A DNA stretch of 19,524 bases from CAZUMH01 sp964621645 (GTDB lineage: Bacteria; Zhuqueibacterota; QNDG01; JAGLOF01), in assembly GCA_964621645.1 (NCBI GenBank), contig CAZUMH010000066.1, positions 1-19,524 on the forward strand, in the 5' to 3' direction. The notes beneath the pieces were generated by a model. It was not told where the DNA came from, ran no database searches, and worked only from the letters and a program-made list of their open reading frames with translations. Positions 8,661-16,266 of the stretch are shown piece after piece (the stretch's first letter is position 1; the number at the start of each line of letters is the position of its first letter). Position numbers and translations under genes: made by a program.

Positions 8661-9071
8661 CTAGTTCATCAACCCACTGTATGTGCCTATACTGCCTCCT
8701 GATCTGCGATAAGTATAAACCTCATTATCAGTATCATCTAAACAACAGCAAGCCCCTGAGCGCCAGTATGAACTCATTTCCGGTTTCCAAGAATTTGTGC
8801 CAATTTCGCTTTGACATAGCGCTTGATTACTGTCATATGGAGATGGGGGATCTGTACAAACCCCATTAATATACACCTTACCAGACGGACAGCACTTACC
8901 GCTGGCAGTATCGCATTCATTCGTACCACAACAATCATTATCATTACTGCAAGACGTTGAAGAACCTGATAGTTTCCAACAACACTCCCCGTTTCCCCAT
9001 TCCTGATTAGCATTACAGCAAACTCCGGGATGACTCCAAGTCCGATAGAGGATCGGGTCGATCCCTCCCAT
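8661..9071 (-). CDS. cysteine-rich protein, possibly truncated at its N-terminus
   Basis: The 136-residue frame has about 15 cysteines, including 'GVCCN', 'GECCW', 'DCCGTNEC', 'GKCCPSG' and 'GACCCL'. It resembles the protein encoded directly after it and shares no bases with it (stop 8661-8663, next ATG 8658-8660). It has no signal peptide and no ribosome binding site before ATG 9071, whereas its composition is that of an extracellular protein. The frame is open upstream only to a TAA at 9084-9086. The simplest reading is that the true N-terminus, with its export signal, has been lost. Function is unknown. Confidence 0.5.
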   Translation of the reverse strand: MGGIDPILYRTWSHPGVCCNANQEWGNGECCWKLSGSSTSCSNDNDCCGTNECDTASGKCCPSGKVYINGVCTDPPSPYDSNQALCQSEIGTNSWKPEMSSYWRSGACCCLDDTDNEVYTYRRSGGSIGTYSGLMN

Positions 9072-9435
9072 CCAATCATCTGATTATATATTCTCCCGGA
9101 CTTCCTTGCAATAAAAATTTATATGTTCTCCCGGTGTCAACGGATAAAAGGCCCCACTGCTTAGAATTGCGGAAGTCGCGCCATAAGGATTCTTCCTTCC
9201 GCTCCACATGCTTTATGACAAATCTTCATATTTCCTGAACACTACAAATAATCAACACATCTATATTTATACCGTCCCCACCAGAATAGCTGTCTTGATG
9301 GAAATTATCAAACAGCCCCTTCACCGACAGTAACAATCCTCGTGGGGCTGACAGCTCGTCAGACTGAATCTACGTTACTGTCGCGCCCTTGTTAAGGAGA
9401 GTTTAAGAATATTATATCCAAATAAGGAGGATGCC
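9072..9435. other. intergenic region with structured leader of the cohesin gene
   Basis: There is no convincing gene in this 364-base gap. Near the left end 'TTCTCCCGG' occurs twice, 36 bases apart (about 9091 and 9126), meaning unknown. The right part holds a long-range perfect inverted repeat with an inner hairpin (9325-9383), then the ribosome binding site of the next gene. I could not assign a promoter with confidence; the best hexamer pairs end too close to the ribosome binding site to be credible. Confidence 0.4.
9325..9383 (+). promoter_or_regulatory. nested inverted repeat upstream of cohesin gene
   Basis: CGACAGTAAC (9325-9334) is perfectly complementary to GTTACTGTCG (9374-9383). 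Between them CTGAC (9348-9352) pairs with GTCAG (9358-9362). The nested arms could fold as an RNA leader or serve as a protein-binding site. No T run follows, so it is not a terminator. Function is inference. Confidence 0.45.
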
Positions 9436-11160
9436 ATGAAAAAGTATGTACCAATAACATTGGTATTATTCTTCATCACGATCCACGGTCTCTTCGGGCA
9501 GAATCCGACAGTCGAGATCCAACCAATTTCCTTAAACCTGGCAGAAAGTGAATCATGTACCCTGGATGTCTGCATCGATAATGCAGCCGGACTGGGAGCA
9601 TTCGAATTTGAGATCACCTTTGATTCCGATGTTGTACATGCCGATGCGGTACTGCTGGGAGATTTCCTGGGAAGTACAGGAAGAACCATTTTGCCGCTTA
9701 CACCGGTCATTGACAATACAGCCAATCCCGGTTCGATAATTTACGGAGCGGCTTCCTTGGGAACTTCCCCGGCCGGACCGTCCGGATCCGGTATTCTCGC
9801 TCGGATTGTATGTACAGCCCAGGGCAGCGGATCAACCGATCTCGTCTTCAGCAGCGCTCAGGTTACGGATATCGCCGGTTCCGTTCTCACTATCGATCAG
9901 CTCACAGACGGTCGCATCGATGTGGGAGGCGGCACTGCCACGCCAGGATGGAGCACCCAGCAACCCGGGACGGACGGGGACCTAACCTGTGTGCACGCTC
10001 TCAGTAGTCAGAATGCCTGGATAGTTGGGTATCATATCATTCTGAGAACGATTGACGGGGGCAGCAACTGGTACGATGTAACGAGCGGGCTCGGCACCCT
10101 TACCTTCCTGAGCCTCTGGGCCGTCGATCAGAACAAGGCCCTGGCGGCAGGATACCCAGCCGGCGCGACCCATTCAAGTTTATACCGGACAACGGACGGT
10201 GGCAGTACCTGGAACAAAGTGTATGAAGCGGATAGCCATTGGCAAAATTTTATTTTTATGAAGAACAGTACAACAGGGTATTTCCTTGGCGATGCGGTAA
10301 ATAATACCTGGCTATTCATGAAAACAACCGATTCCGGGCTTAATTGGAGCGCCGTAAACACCACTCCAGCCAGCCATGTGTCCGGTGAATATACTTTTGG
10401 CTCGACCGCATACTGGTGGGATGGCAACAACAGAATCTGCTTCGTATCAGGTGCTGGATGGTTCTATTCCAGTAGCGACTTGGGAGCAACCTGGACAAGC
10501 GTGGCCATTCTTGAGCAACCGGCTTTAAACTCGTTGGCTTTCAATGCGATCGGCACCACCGGTTTAATCGGCATGGGTAACCTTGGTCGGTTGGCCCGGT
10601 CTACGGATGGCGGCAGCAGCTGGTCTGAAATCACCCCTCCGGTAGCAGGGACGATCCGCGACATCCATTATGAAAACGACAAATTCTGGATTCTCATCGA
10701 TAAAGAAATATACTCATCAGAAGATAACGGCGACAGCTGGAATCTTGAGATATCAGCTTCAGAAAATCTGCGAAATCTGGATTTCTTTACTGGAACTGGA
10801 GAAATATCCGGCTGGGCGGTTGGTTCAAACGGCCTCATTATTTCCTATTCAGCAACCAGTGTCAACCCGGATGAGACCAAAGTGCTGGTATTACCGGAAG
10901 ATTGCCTGATCAAACAGAATTATCCCAATCCCTTCAACCCGAATACAACCATTTCTTTTCAGATGCCGGAGCGTGCCCGGGTAACAGTGGAGATATTTGA
11001 TATTCTCGGCCACTACATCAAGACCCTTGTAGACGAAGTCAAGGCGCCAGGATTTTACGAGGTTGAGTGGAACGCGGCCGGCATGAACAGCGGGATGTAT
11101 ATCTGCCGGATGGAAACCGGCGCACATAGAGAAATGATCAAACTGCTCCTGATGAAATAG
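9436..11160 (+). CDS. T9SS-exported protein with cohesin-like module and Asp-box (YCF48/BNR-like) propeller
   Basis: This 574-residue protein has a signal peptide (1-21, cleavage near GLFG/Q). Residues about 24-155 read as a cohesin-like jelly-roll: 'AFEFEITFDSDVV', then 'GSIIYGAASLG', then 'GSGILARIVCTAQGSGSTDLVF', in the order and spacing of cohesins, which bind dockerins. Residues about 155-475 form a beta-propeller with six Asp-box motifs (S/T-x-D-x-G-x-x-W, starting near 204, 251, 296, 345, 389 and 427), as in YCF48/BNR proteins. The end (about 480-574) holds 'NYPNPFNPN' and 'GMYICRM', the sorting domain that directs cargo through type IX secretion. AAGGAGG (9424-9430) fixes the start. 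Two dockerin-bearing genes follow on the same strand. Cohesin assignment is from pattern recognition; the tail and propeller are firm. Confidence 0.88.
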   Translation: MKKYVPITLVLFFITIHGLFGQNPTVEIQPISLNLAESESCTLDVCIDNAAGLGAFEFEITFDSDVVHADAVLLGDFLGSTGRTILPLTPVIDNTANPGSIIYGAASLGTSPAGPSGSGILARIVCTAQGSGSTDLVFSSAQVTDIAGSVLTIDQLTDGRIDVGGGTATPGWSTQQPGTDGDLTCVHALSSQNAWIVGYHIILRTIDGGSNWYDVTSGLGTLTFLSLWAVDQNKALAAGYPAGATHSSLYRTTDGGSTWNKVYEADSHWQNFIFMKNSTTGYFLGDAVNNTWLFMKTTDSGLNWSAVNTTPASHVSGEYTFGSTAYWWDGNNRICFVSGAGWFYSSSDLGATWTSVAILEQPALNSLAFNAIGTTGLIGMGNLGRLARSTDGGSSWSEITPPVAGTIRDIHYENDKFWILIDKEIYSSEDNGDSWNLEISASENLRNLDFFTGTGEISGWAVGSNGLIISYSATSVNPDETKVLVLPEDCLIKQNYPNPFNPNTTISFQMPERARVTVEIFDILGHYIKTLVDEVKAPGFYEVEWNAAGMNSGMYICRMETGAHREMIKLLLMK

Positions 11161-11173
11161 GTAAGGGGCAACC

Positions 11174-11216
11174 GGCTGCAGCATCCCTTCCTCTGCATGG
11201 AAATGATGCTGCGGTC
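11174..11216 (+). other. long hairpin in cohesin/CARDB intergenic gap
   Basis: GCAGCATC (11178-11185) pairs perfectly with GATGCTGC (11205-11212), and four further pairs including two wobbles extend the stem to 12. A GGCC-GAGT-GGCC hairpin and other GC-rich repeats follow before the next ribosome binding site. There is no T run, so mRNA stabilisation or processing is more likely than termination. Confidence 0.4.
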
Positions 11217-11291
11217 TGTTCCGCGTCATGCGGCCGAGTGGCCGGTCCCGCGGGAAACGGCGGCAAAGACCGTCGGGTCGGAAAACCGTGA

Positions 11292-11299
11292 AGAGGAGG
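11292..11299 (+). promoter_or_regulatory. ribosome binding site deciding start of first CARDB-dockerin gene
   Basis: AGAGGAGG lies six bases before ATG 11306. A longer frame from 11228 would add 26 charged, arginine-rich residues before the signal peptide, so the 11306 start is preferred. Confidence 0.75.
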
Positions 11300-11305
11300 C
11301 ATTTT

Positions 11306-13150
11306 ATGATACAACGTCCATTGAGCTGGTTCGTCTGTGCGCTCGTGGGGTATTGTCTGCCCGTTCTGGCGGAATATTCGGGAACACCACTGCTGAAAGT
11401 CAGAATCGGGCACGGTACCGTCATCCCTGTAGCGGAATCCGTCGGGGCTTCTGCGTACGGCGGCAGTATACATGAAACCGGTGATTATCCATGTACAGAT
11501 CCCGGTGAAGGGAACGCCCTGGGTCCTCCACTTCCACCGGATCTTTCCGGATCGGTGACCGTTACAGATGGCGTGGGTCCCGGGATCATGTACGATTACA
11601 CAATATCCAACGGTGGCGATATGGGAGCGTCCAATTTTCATGTCTATATTGTGCTTTCAACGAATACAGACATTTTAACTTCTGATATTCTGATTGGAGA
11701 TTATATCCACAGTATTGATGGGAAGCATTCTACCAGCTATACATCTAAAACAGCGGATGTTGCTCTCGTGGAACCCGGAACCTATTATCTGGGGATTATC
11801 GTCGATGCCACAGGCATCATCACTGAGAGCAATGAGGACAACAATGTTAATTACGACCCTTCGCTTCAGATCACGGTTGATCCCTGGTGTGACCTGGCCG
11901 GGTCCGTCACTGTGATAGACGGAACCGGTCCCGATATTTCATATCAATTCGCATTGCAAAATAATGGTAATATTCCGACATCCATTTTTCAAGTCTATAT
12001 TATGCTTTCCAAAAATACAACCATATCCCCGACCGAAGATATTCTGTTGGGAACTTACAATATCATGCTGTCTGCCGGCAATATGTATACATCACAGACG
12101 TACTCGAAACACATCAACAACGTCGATCCTGACACCTACTATCTGGGCATTTACATTGATGCAACCTATCTGATATCTGAAACTAATGAAAACAATAATT
12201 CAAACTATGATCATTCCCAGCAAATCGATATGTCAAACTTTCCGGATCTGGTCGCCACCATCGAAGTGGTTTCCATTTCCGATCCTTCTGCGTTCACTTA
12301 CAGCTACACCCTTCTGAACAAAGGAGGCGTGACGGCAAATGATTTCAATGTGGCTATTCTGCTGTCAACGGATGAGACCATCAGGACTAACGATAACCTG
12401 ATTGCCAGCCACCATTTCAACTATCTCTCTTCGATGAATCTGTACAGTTCGGGGAATCAGCAGGTAAATATCGCGGCAGTTCCTGCCGGAACCTACTATC
12501 TGGGTCTCTATGCGGATGCTACCCTAACTGTGTATGAGAGCAATGAAACCAACAATACCGATTGTGATACAAAACCGCAGGTAGTCATCGAGGCCCTGCC
12601 TGATCTTCTGGTGCAATCCATTGATGTTCTGGATGGTGCAGGGACTGAGATCAGCTATCAGTGCACTGTGAAGAACGGGGGCAACACGAACGCCGGAAAG
12701 TTCAGTGTGAAATTCTACCTTTCACTCGATACAGACGTCAACAGCTCTGATTATATCATCGACACATGGCCGGTCAACGGGATACTGGCATCGGGAAGCA
12801 CCAAGGGATCCGGCGGCAGAACAACAACGGTTTCCGGCGTTCCAGCCGGTGACTACTACCTGGGCGCCGTTGTTGATGAAGCGGATGAGGTCGCGGAGAG
12901 CATCTCGAGCAATAACAGCGGGTACGATGATGCACCGCTTGTGACGATCACAGAAACCTCGGAGCGCTTCTGGGCCGACCTGGACGGTGACGGGGACGTG
13001 GATATCGCGGATGTGCAGATGGTGGCCGGCCTCTGGGGCAGCCAGACCGGCGACGGCAATTACCTGGCAATCTGCGATGTGGACGGAGACGGGGATATCG
13101 ATATCGTGGATGTGCAGATGGTGGCGGGTGCATGGGGAACGGTGATTTAA
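11306..13150 (+). CDS. secreted CARDB-repeat protein with C-terminal type I dockerin-like module
   Basis: From ATG 11306 the product has 614 residues. Residues 1-22 are a signal peptide (VLA/EY). The mature end 'YSGTPLLKVRIGHG' recurs in the next gene. Four CARDB (cell-adhesion-related, Ig-like) repeats follow at about 78-192, 194-310, 313-430 and 432-548; each begins 'DL-x-x-x' and ends with 'YYLG-x-x-x-D...ES/ET-N-x-x-N'. Residues 552-614 are a dockerin-like pair of calcium loops, 'DLDGDGDVDIAD' and 'DVDGDGDIDIVD', each followed by 'VQMVAG-x-WG'. There is no T9SS tail or catalytic domain. It lies downstream of the cohesin gene and may share its transcript. An adhesive or scaffold partner held by a cohesin is the inferred role. 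Confidence 0.88.
   Translation: MIQRPLSWFVCALVGYCLPVLAEYSGTPLLKVRIGHGTVIPVAESVGASAYGGSIHETGDYPCTDPGEGNALGPPLPPDLSGSVTVTDGVGPGIMYDYTISNGGDMGASNFHVYIVLSTNTDILTSDILIGDYIHSIDGKHSTSYTSKTADVALVEPGTYYLGIIVDATGIITESNEDNNVNYDPSLQITVDPWCDLAGSVTVIDGTGPDISYQFALQNNGNIPTSIFQVYIMLSKNTTISPTEDILLGTYNIMLSAGNMYTSQTYSKHINNVDPDTYYLGIYIDATYLISETNENNNSNYDHSQQIDMSNFPDLVATIEVVSISDPSAFTYSYTLLNKGGVTANDFNVAILLSTDETIRTNDNLIASHHFNYLSSMNLYSSGNQQVNIAAVPAGTYYLGLYADATLTVYESNETNNTDCDTKPQVVIEALPDLLVQSIDVLDGAGTEISYQCTVKNGGNTNAGKFSVKFYLSLDTDVNSSDYIIDTWPVNGILASGSTKGSGGRTTTVSGVPAGDYYLGAVVDEADEVAESISSNNSGYDDAPLVTITETSERFWADLDGDGDVDIADVQMVAGLWGSQTGDGNYLAICDVDGDGDIDIVDVQMVAGAWGTVI
12959..13150 (+). repeat. dockerin-coding repeat, copy 1
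   Basis: These 192 bases encode 63 residues from SERFW to the stop. By my hand alignment they differ from copy 2 at about 18 positions and three amino acids, much closer than the CARDB repeats before them. Confidence 0.85.
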
Positions 13151-13212
13151 AAGCCAGTCCGGTTTGTGTGACTATGAGATAAGGCAGGACAAACAAATCA
13201 ATTATGCCGTAA

Positions 13213-13231
13213 GATTACTGAAATCGTAATC
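13213..13231 (+). other. small hairpin between the two CARDB genes
   Basis: GATTAC (13213-13218) pairs with GTAATC (13226-13231) around a seven-base loop, 18 bases before the ribosome binding site of the second gene. No T run follows. It is the only notable structure I see in this 113-base gap. Confidence 0.3.
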
Positions 13232-13263
13232 CCTCAATTTGTAAATCCGGGAGGATAAGTAAG

Positions 13264-15477
13264 ATGAAAAAGCTGCTCTTTGGGGCTGTTGTTTTACAAA
13301 TGACCTTATACTCTCTTCAAGGCCTGGCTCAGTACAACGAATCTCCCCTGCTCAAGGTCCGGATCGAGAACGGCAGGATTGTCTCGGCTGAAAAGGTGGC
13401 GGTTACTCCACCGGCGGAACAGCTTCAGGATCCGGTTCAAAGCAGAGCGGATGTTGGACTGATTAAAGACGGATATGATGGACGAATCGATCAGGAAGCG
13501 GGAAACAACCTGAATCCCTTGCTCATGGCCGATCTTTCCGGAGCGGTCAGTGTTTCAGATGGAACCGGTCCGGACATCAGTTATGTATATCAGATCTACA
13601 ATTTCGGCAACGCCACCGCAACAGATTTCCATGTTTATATTCTTCTTTCCCCGAATATCAACATATCTCCAAGCCTCGACATTCTCGTAGATGATTTTAC
13701 CCACACTCTGGCTGCCATGAATACCTACACATCGAGTGTCAAGCAGGCTGATCTCAGAGCAGTTGAAACTGGTACGTACTATCTCGGGATTTATGTAGAT
13801 GCCACCAATATCATCAGCGAAGGTGATGAGACCAACAATAGCGGTTATGACGATTCTCCTCAGGTCGTCATTGAGGCCCTGCCGGATCTGGTCGCAACGG
13901 ACCTCTCTCTATATCAAATTGAACAGAACGGTACCAAACTGACTTTCTCATTCAACCTTGAGAACCGGGGCAATATCAGCGCGGATCTGCATTTTCTCTG
14001 GATCGGAGGATACCTCTCATCTGATCTGGTTATCACACACGGGACCGATTATTTTTACAATAATAAATCCTCTTTTTCCGGTATTACGCTCGCGCCCGGT
14101 GAGAGCTATGCCGTGAATATGGAGATGAAATGTTATGGATACGGTACGATCATTCCCCAGGGAGATTACTATTTCGGCATTTATATCGATAATTTTCATT
14201 ATATCGCAGAAAGCAGAGAATATAACAACACCGCCGTGGATACGGATCCCCAGGTACACGTGCCAGCCGCATTACCGGACCTTTTATGGGATTACGTTTC
14301 CAATTATTACTACGCCTCGGATCAGATCCATCTGGACGCGTGGATTGGTAATTACGGGTGGAATGATATTACGGATCCCTTTTCCTACCGCCTCCTTCTA
14401 TCATCCGATCAGAATGTCGACCCCGCTGATTATACACTCGATGAATGGACGCGTTCGGACGGACTGGATCGCATGGAATCCGTTCACCGTACTCTCGACA
14501 CATCGACTAAAGATGCACCGGCAGGTCAATTTTATCTCATCTGGCAGCTGGATTACACTAACCAATTGACCGAGATTTTCGAGAACAACAATGTATACAT
14601 CGGTGGTCCTGTCTCATTGGTCCATCTTCAAATCACATCCCCGAATGGGGGGGAGACCTGCGTGAAAGGAAATCCCTATACCATTCAATGGACATCGGAA
14701 GGAAATATTTCATCTGTGTCGCTTGCATTAATGAAAGCTGGAAGCATTGTATCTGTGATCAATTCTTCCGTTCCAAATACCGGCACTTATCAGTATACAC
14801 CGCCGGTTGGTCTGGTTGATGGTGATGATTATCAAATCAAGATCAGTGAATCCTCACAGACCAGATGTACTGATCTCAGTGACAATTATTTCACCATCCA
14901 ATCAACCGCTCCGCCGACGCAAAAACCCGATCTGGTCATTCAGGCCATCGACGTTCTGGACGGAACCGGTCCCGAAATCAGATATCAAACCACCATTAAA
15001 AACCAGGGCGACGCCGCTGCCGGCGAGAGCACGTTGAAATTCTATCTCTCTTCGGATACCCAGATCAACAGTTCTGATCATTATATAGACAGCTGGACCG
15101 TTTCGGGAACCCTGGCCGCGGGAAGTTCAAAGGCCTCCGGGGAACGGACCGTCACCGTTACCGGAGTTGACGAAGGCGAATACTATCTGGGTGCGATCGC
15201 GGATGCCAATGGCCAGGTAAGTGAGAGCAACGAAGGCAACAACAGCGGGTATGATGCCTCCCCCAAGGTGACCATCCCAAAAGGATCGGAGCGTTTCTGG
15301 GCCGACCTGGACGGCGACGGGGACGTGGATATCGTGGACGTGCAGATGGTGGCCGGCCGCTGGGGCAGCCAGACCGGCGATGGCAATTACCTGGCGATCT
15401 GCGATGTGGACGGGGACGGCGACATTGACATCGTGGATGTGCAGATGGTTGCGGGTGCATGGGGTACAATAATCTAA
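13264..15477 (+). CDS. secreted CARDB-repeat protein with Kre9/KNH-like Ig domain and C-terminal dockerin-like module
   Basis: This 737-residue paralog of the preceding protein starts with a signal peptide (1-22, GLA/QY) after GGGAGG (13249-13254). The mature start 'YNESPLLKVRIENG' matches its neighbour. CARDB-type repeats lie at about 89-203, 207-337, 338-453 and 555-672; the second and third are the most divergent. Between the third and fourth, residues about 455-545 ('ITSPNGGE...IQWTSEG...YQIKISES') look like the Ser-Thr-rich Kre9/KNH Ig-like domain, absent from the paralog. Residues 675-737 are the dockerin-like module, with two 'DxDGDGDxDIVD' calcium loops. It begins 113 bases after its neighbour and is followed by a terminator. 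No enzyme domain is seen. An adhesive, cohesin-bound surface protein is inferred. Confidence 0.88.
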   Translation: MKKLLFGAVVLQMTLYSLQGLAQYNESPLLKVRIENGRIVSAEKVAVTPPAEQLQDPVQSRADVGLIKDGYDGRIDQEAGNNLNPLLMADLSGAVSVSDGTGPDISYVYQIYNFGNATATDFHVYILLSPNINISPSLDILVDDFTHTLAAMNTYTSSVKQADLRAVETGTYYLGIYVDATNIISEGDETNNSGYDDSPQVVIEALPDLVATDLSLYQIEQNGTKLTFSFNLENRGNISADLHFLWIGGYLSSDLVITHGTDYFYNNKSSFSGITLAPGESYAVNMEMKCYGYGTIIPQGDYYFGIYIDNFHYIAESREYNNTAVDTDPQVHVPAALPDLLWDYVSNYYYASDQIHLDAWIGNYGWNDITDPFSYRLLLSSDQNVDPADYTLDEWTRSDGLDRMESVHRTLDTSTKDAPAGQFYLIWQLDYTNQLTEIFENNNVYIGGPVSLVHLQITSPNGGETCVKGNPYTIQWTSEGNISSVSLALMKAGSIVSVINSSVPNTGTYQYTPPVGLVDGDDYQIKISESSQTRCTDLSDNYFTIQSTAPPTQKPDLVIQAIDVLDGTGPEIRYQTTIKNQGDAAAGESTLKFYLSSDTQINSSDHYIDSWTVSGTLAAGSSKASGERTVTVTGVDEGEYYLGAIADANGQVSESNEGNNSGYDASPKVTIPKGSERFWADLDGDGDVDIVDVQMVAGRWGSQTGDGNYLAICDVDGDGDIDIVDVQMVAGAWGTII
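15286..15477 (+). repeat. dockerin-coding repeat, copy 2
   Basis: This matches copy 1 over the full 192 bases without gaps. Encoded differences are Ala/Val in the first loop, Leu/Arg before the first WG, and Val/Ile at the penultimate residue. Confidence 0.85.
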
Positions 15478-15585
15478 GATATTCAGTATCTGCGTAAAAA
15501 TTCTTTCAATATCTTTATTAAGTAAGAGCTGAGCAGCTATCTGGAGATGTGAGACCTGGATCAAGTAAATCGAATAATCAAAAGT

Positions 15586-15624
15586 GTCGGCATCGAAACA
15601 TCTGTTGCCGGCTCCTTGTTTTTT
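15586..15624 (+). terminator. terminator after dockerin genes, in convergent gap
   Basis: GTCGGCA (15586-15592) pairs with TGCCGGC (15606-15612), with one G-T wobble, and is followed by TTGTTTTTT. It lies between the plus-strand dockerin gene and the convergent response-regulator operon. The minus strand has a shorter T run after the stem, so it may act weakly in that direction too. Confidence 0.6.
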
Positions 15625-15660
15625 CTCTGTGGATGCCTGTCGGGAAGTGCGTCAGCTCTT

Positions 15661-16266
15661 CTATTTCATGGCATCCAGTTGAGGTTGAACATATTTCTTA
15701 TAGCAGTCAGGACAGATGCTGTGACTGAAGCGGGCTTCACTGTTTTGGCTCATATACGTTTCTACCTCTTGCCAGTAGTTTTCGTCGTTGCGGATACTCT
15801 TGCAGTAGGAGCAAATAGGTAAAAGTCCCTGCAGCCTCTTTATCTGACTGAGAGCTTTCTCCAGTTTGATCACGTGTTCAGTTAAGCTGTTCTGAAGTTC
15901 GATCATGCGTAATCCCACCCGGACCCGGGCATGCAGCTCTTTGGCATTGAATGGTTTAATCAGGTAATCATTAGCCCCTGCGTCCAGTCCGGTGACAATT
16001 TCCTCCTGCTGGCACTTCGCTGTGAGCAGGATGATATATATATAGCGGCTGTTCTTTATCTGTCTCACTTTCTCGATGACACTAATCCCGTCCAATTCGG
16101 GCATCATCCAATCCAGAATTGCCAGCTGAGGTGCGTCTTTTTTACAGAGGATATCCAAGGCTTCTCTGCCGTTTTGGGTAACCACGACCCCGAATCCCCG
16201 TTTCTGTAGTGCTATTTCCAGCAATTTACGGGAAATCTTGTGATCTTCAGCAATCAATACCTGCAT
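15661..16266 (-). CDS. response regulator with C-terminal CxxC...HxxCxxC motif
   Basis: The 201-residue protein starts with a receiver domain (1-120): acidic Glu7/Asp8, phosphoacceptor Asp52 in 'AILDWMMPELDG', 'LLTAK' and 'LIKPF'. A short helical linker (about 120-147) leads to 'LPICSYCKSIR' (Cys152, Cys155) and 'FSHSICPDCYKKY' (His182, Cys185, Cys188). This Cys/His module is a known C-terminal extension of bacterial receivers and PAS proteins and may bind metal; its output is unclear. ATG 16266 has AAAGAGGT just upstream and gives the usual 'MQVLIAED' start; an in-frame TTG at 16290 is less likely. It is the last gene of the signalling cluster. Its receiver is a close paralog of the one in the kinase at 17016-18260. 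Confidence 0.88.
   Translation of the reverse strand: MQVLIAEDHKISRKLLEIALQKRGFGVVVTQNGREALDILCKKDAPQLAILDWMMPELDGISVIEKVRQIKNSRYIYIILLTAKCQQEEIVTGLDAGANDYLIKPFNAKELHARVRVGLRMIELQNSLTEHVIKLEKALSQIKRLQGLLPICSYCKSIRNDENYWQEVETYMSQNSEARFSHSICPDCYKKYVQPQLDAMK

Noticed and set aside
9325..9383. Integron attC site or transposon end
   Set aside because: The arms do not match the RYYYAAC/GTTRRRY boxes, and no integrase or transposase is nearby.
9389..9418. TTGTTA / TTATAT promoter just before the cohesin gene
   Set aside because: Transcription would start on the ribosome binding site, leaving it out of the mRNA or at its very end.
11228..11305. Upstream start for the first CARDB-dockerin protein
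   Set aside because: It would bury the signal peptide behind 26 arginine-rich residues and ignores the AGAGGAGG site before ATG 11306.
13264..15477. Cellulosomal enzyme
   Set aside because: Despite the dockerin, no glycosidase, esterase or lyase domain is visible; the body is CARDB and Ig-like repeats.
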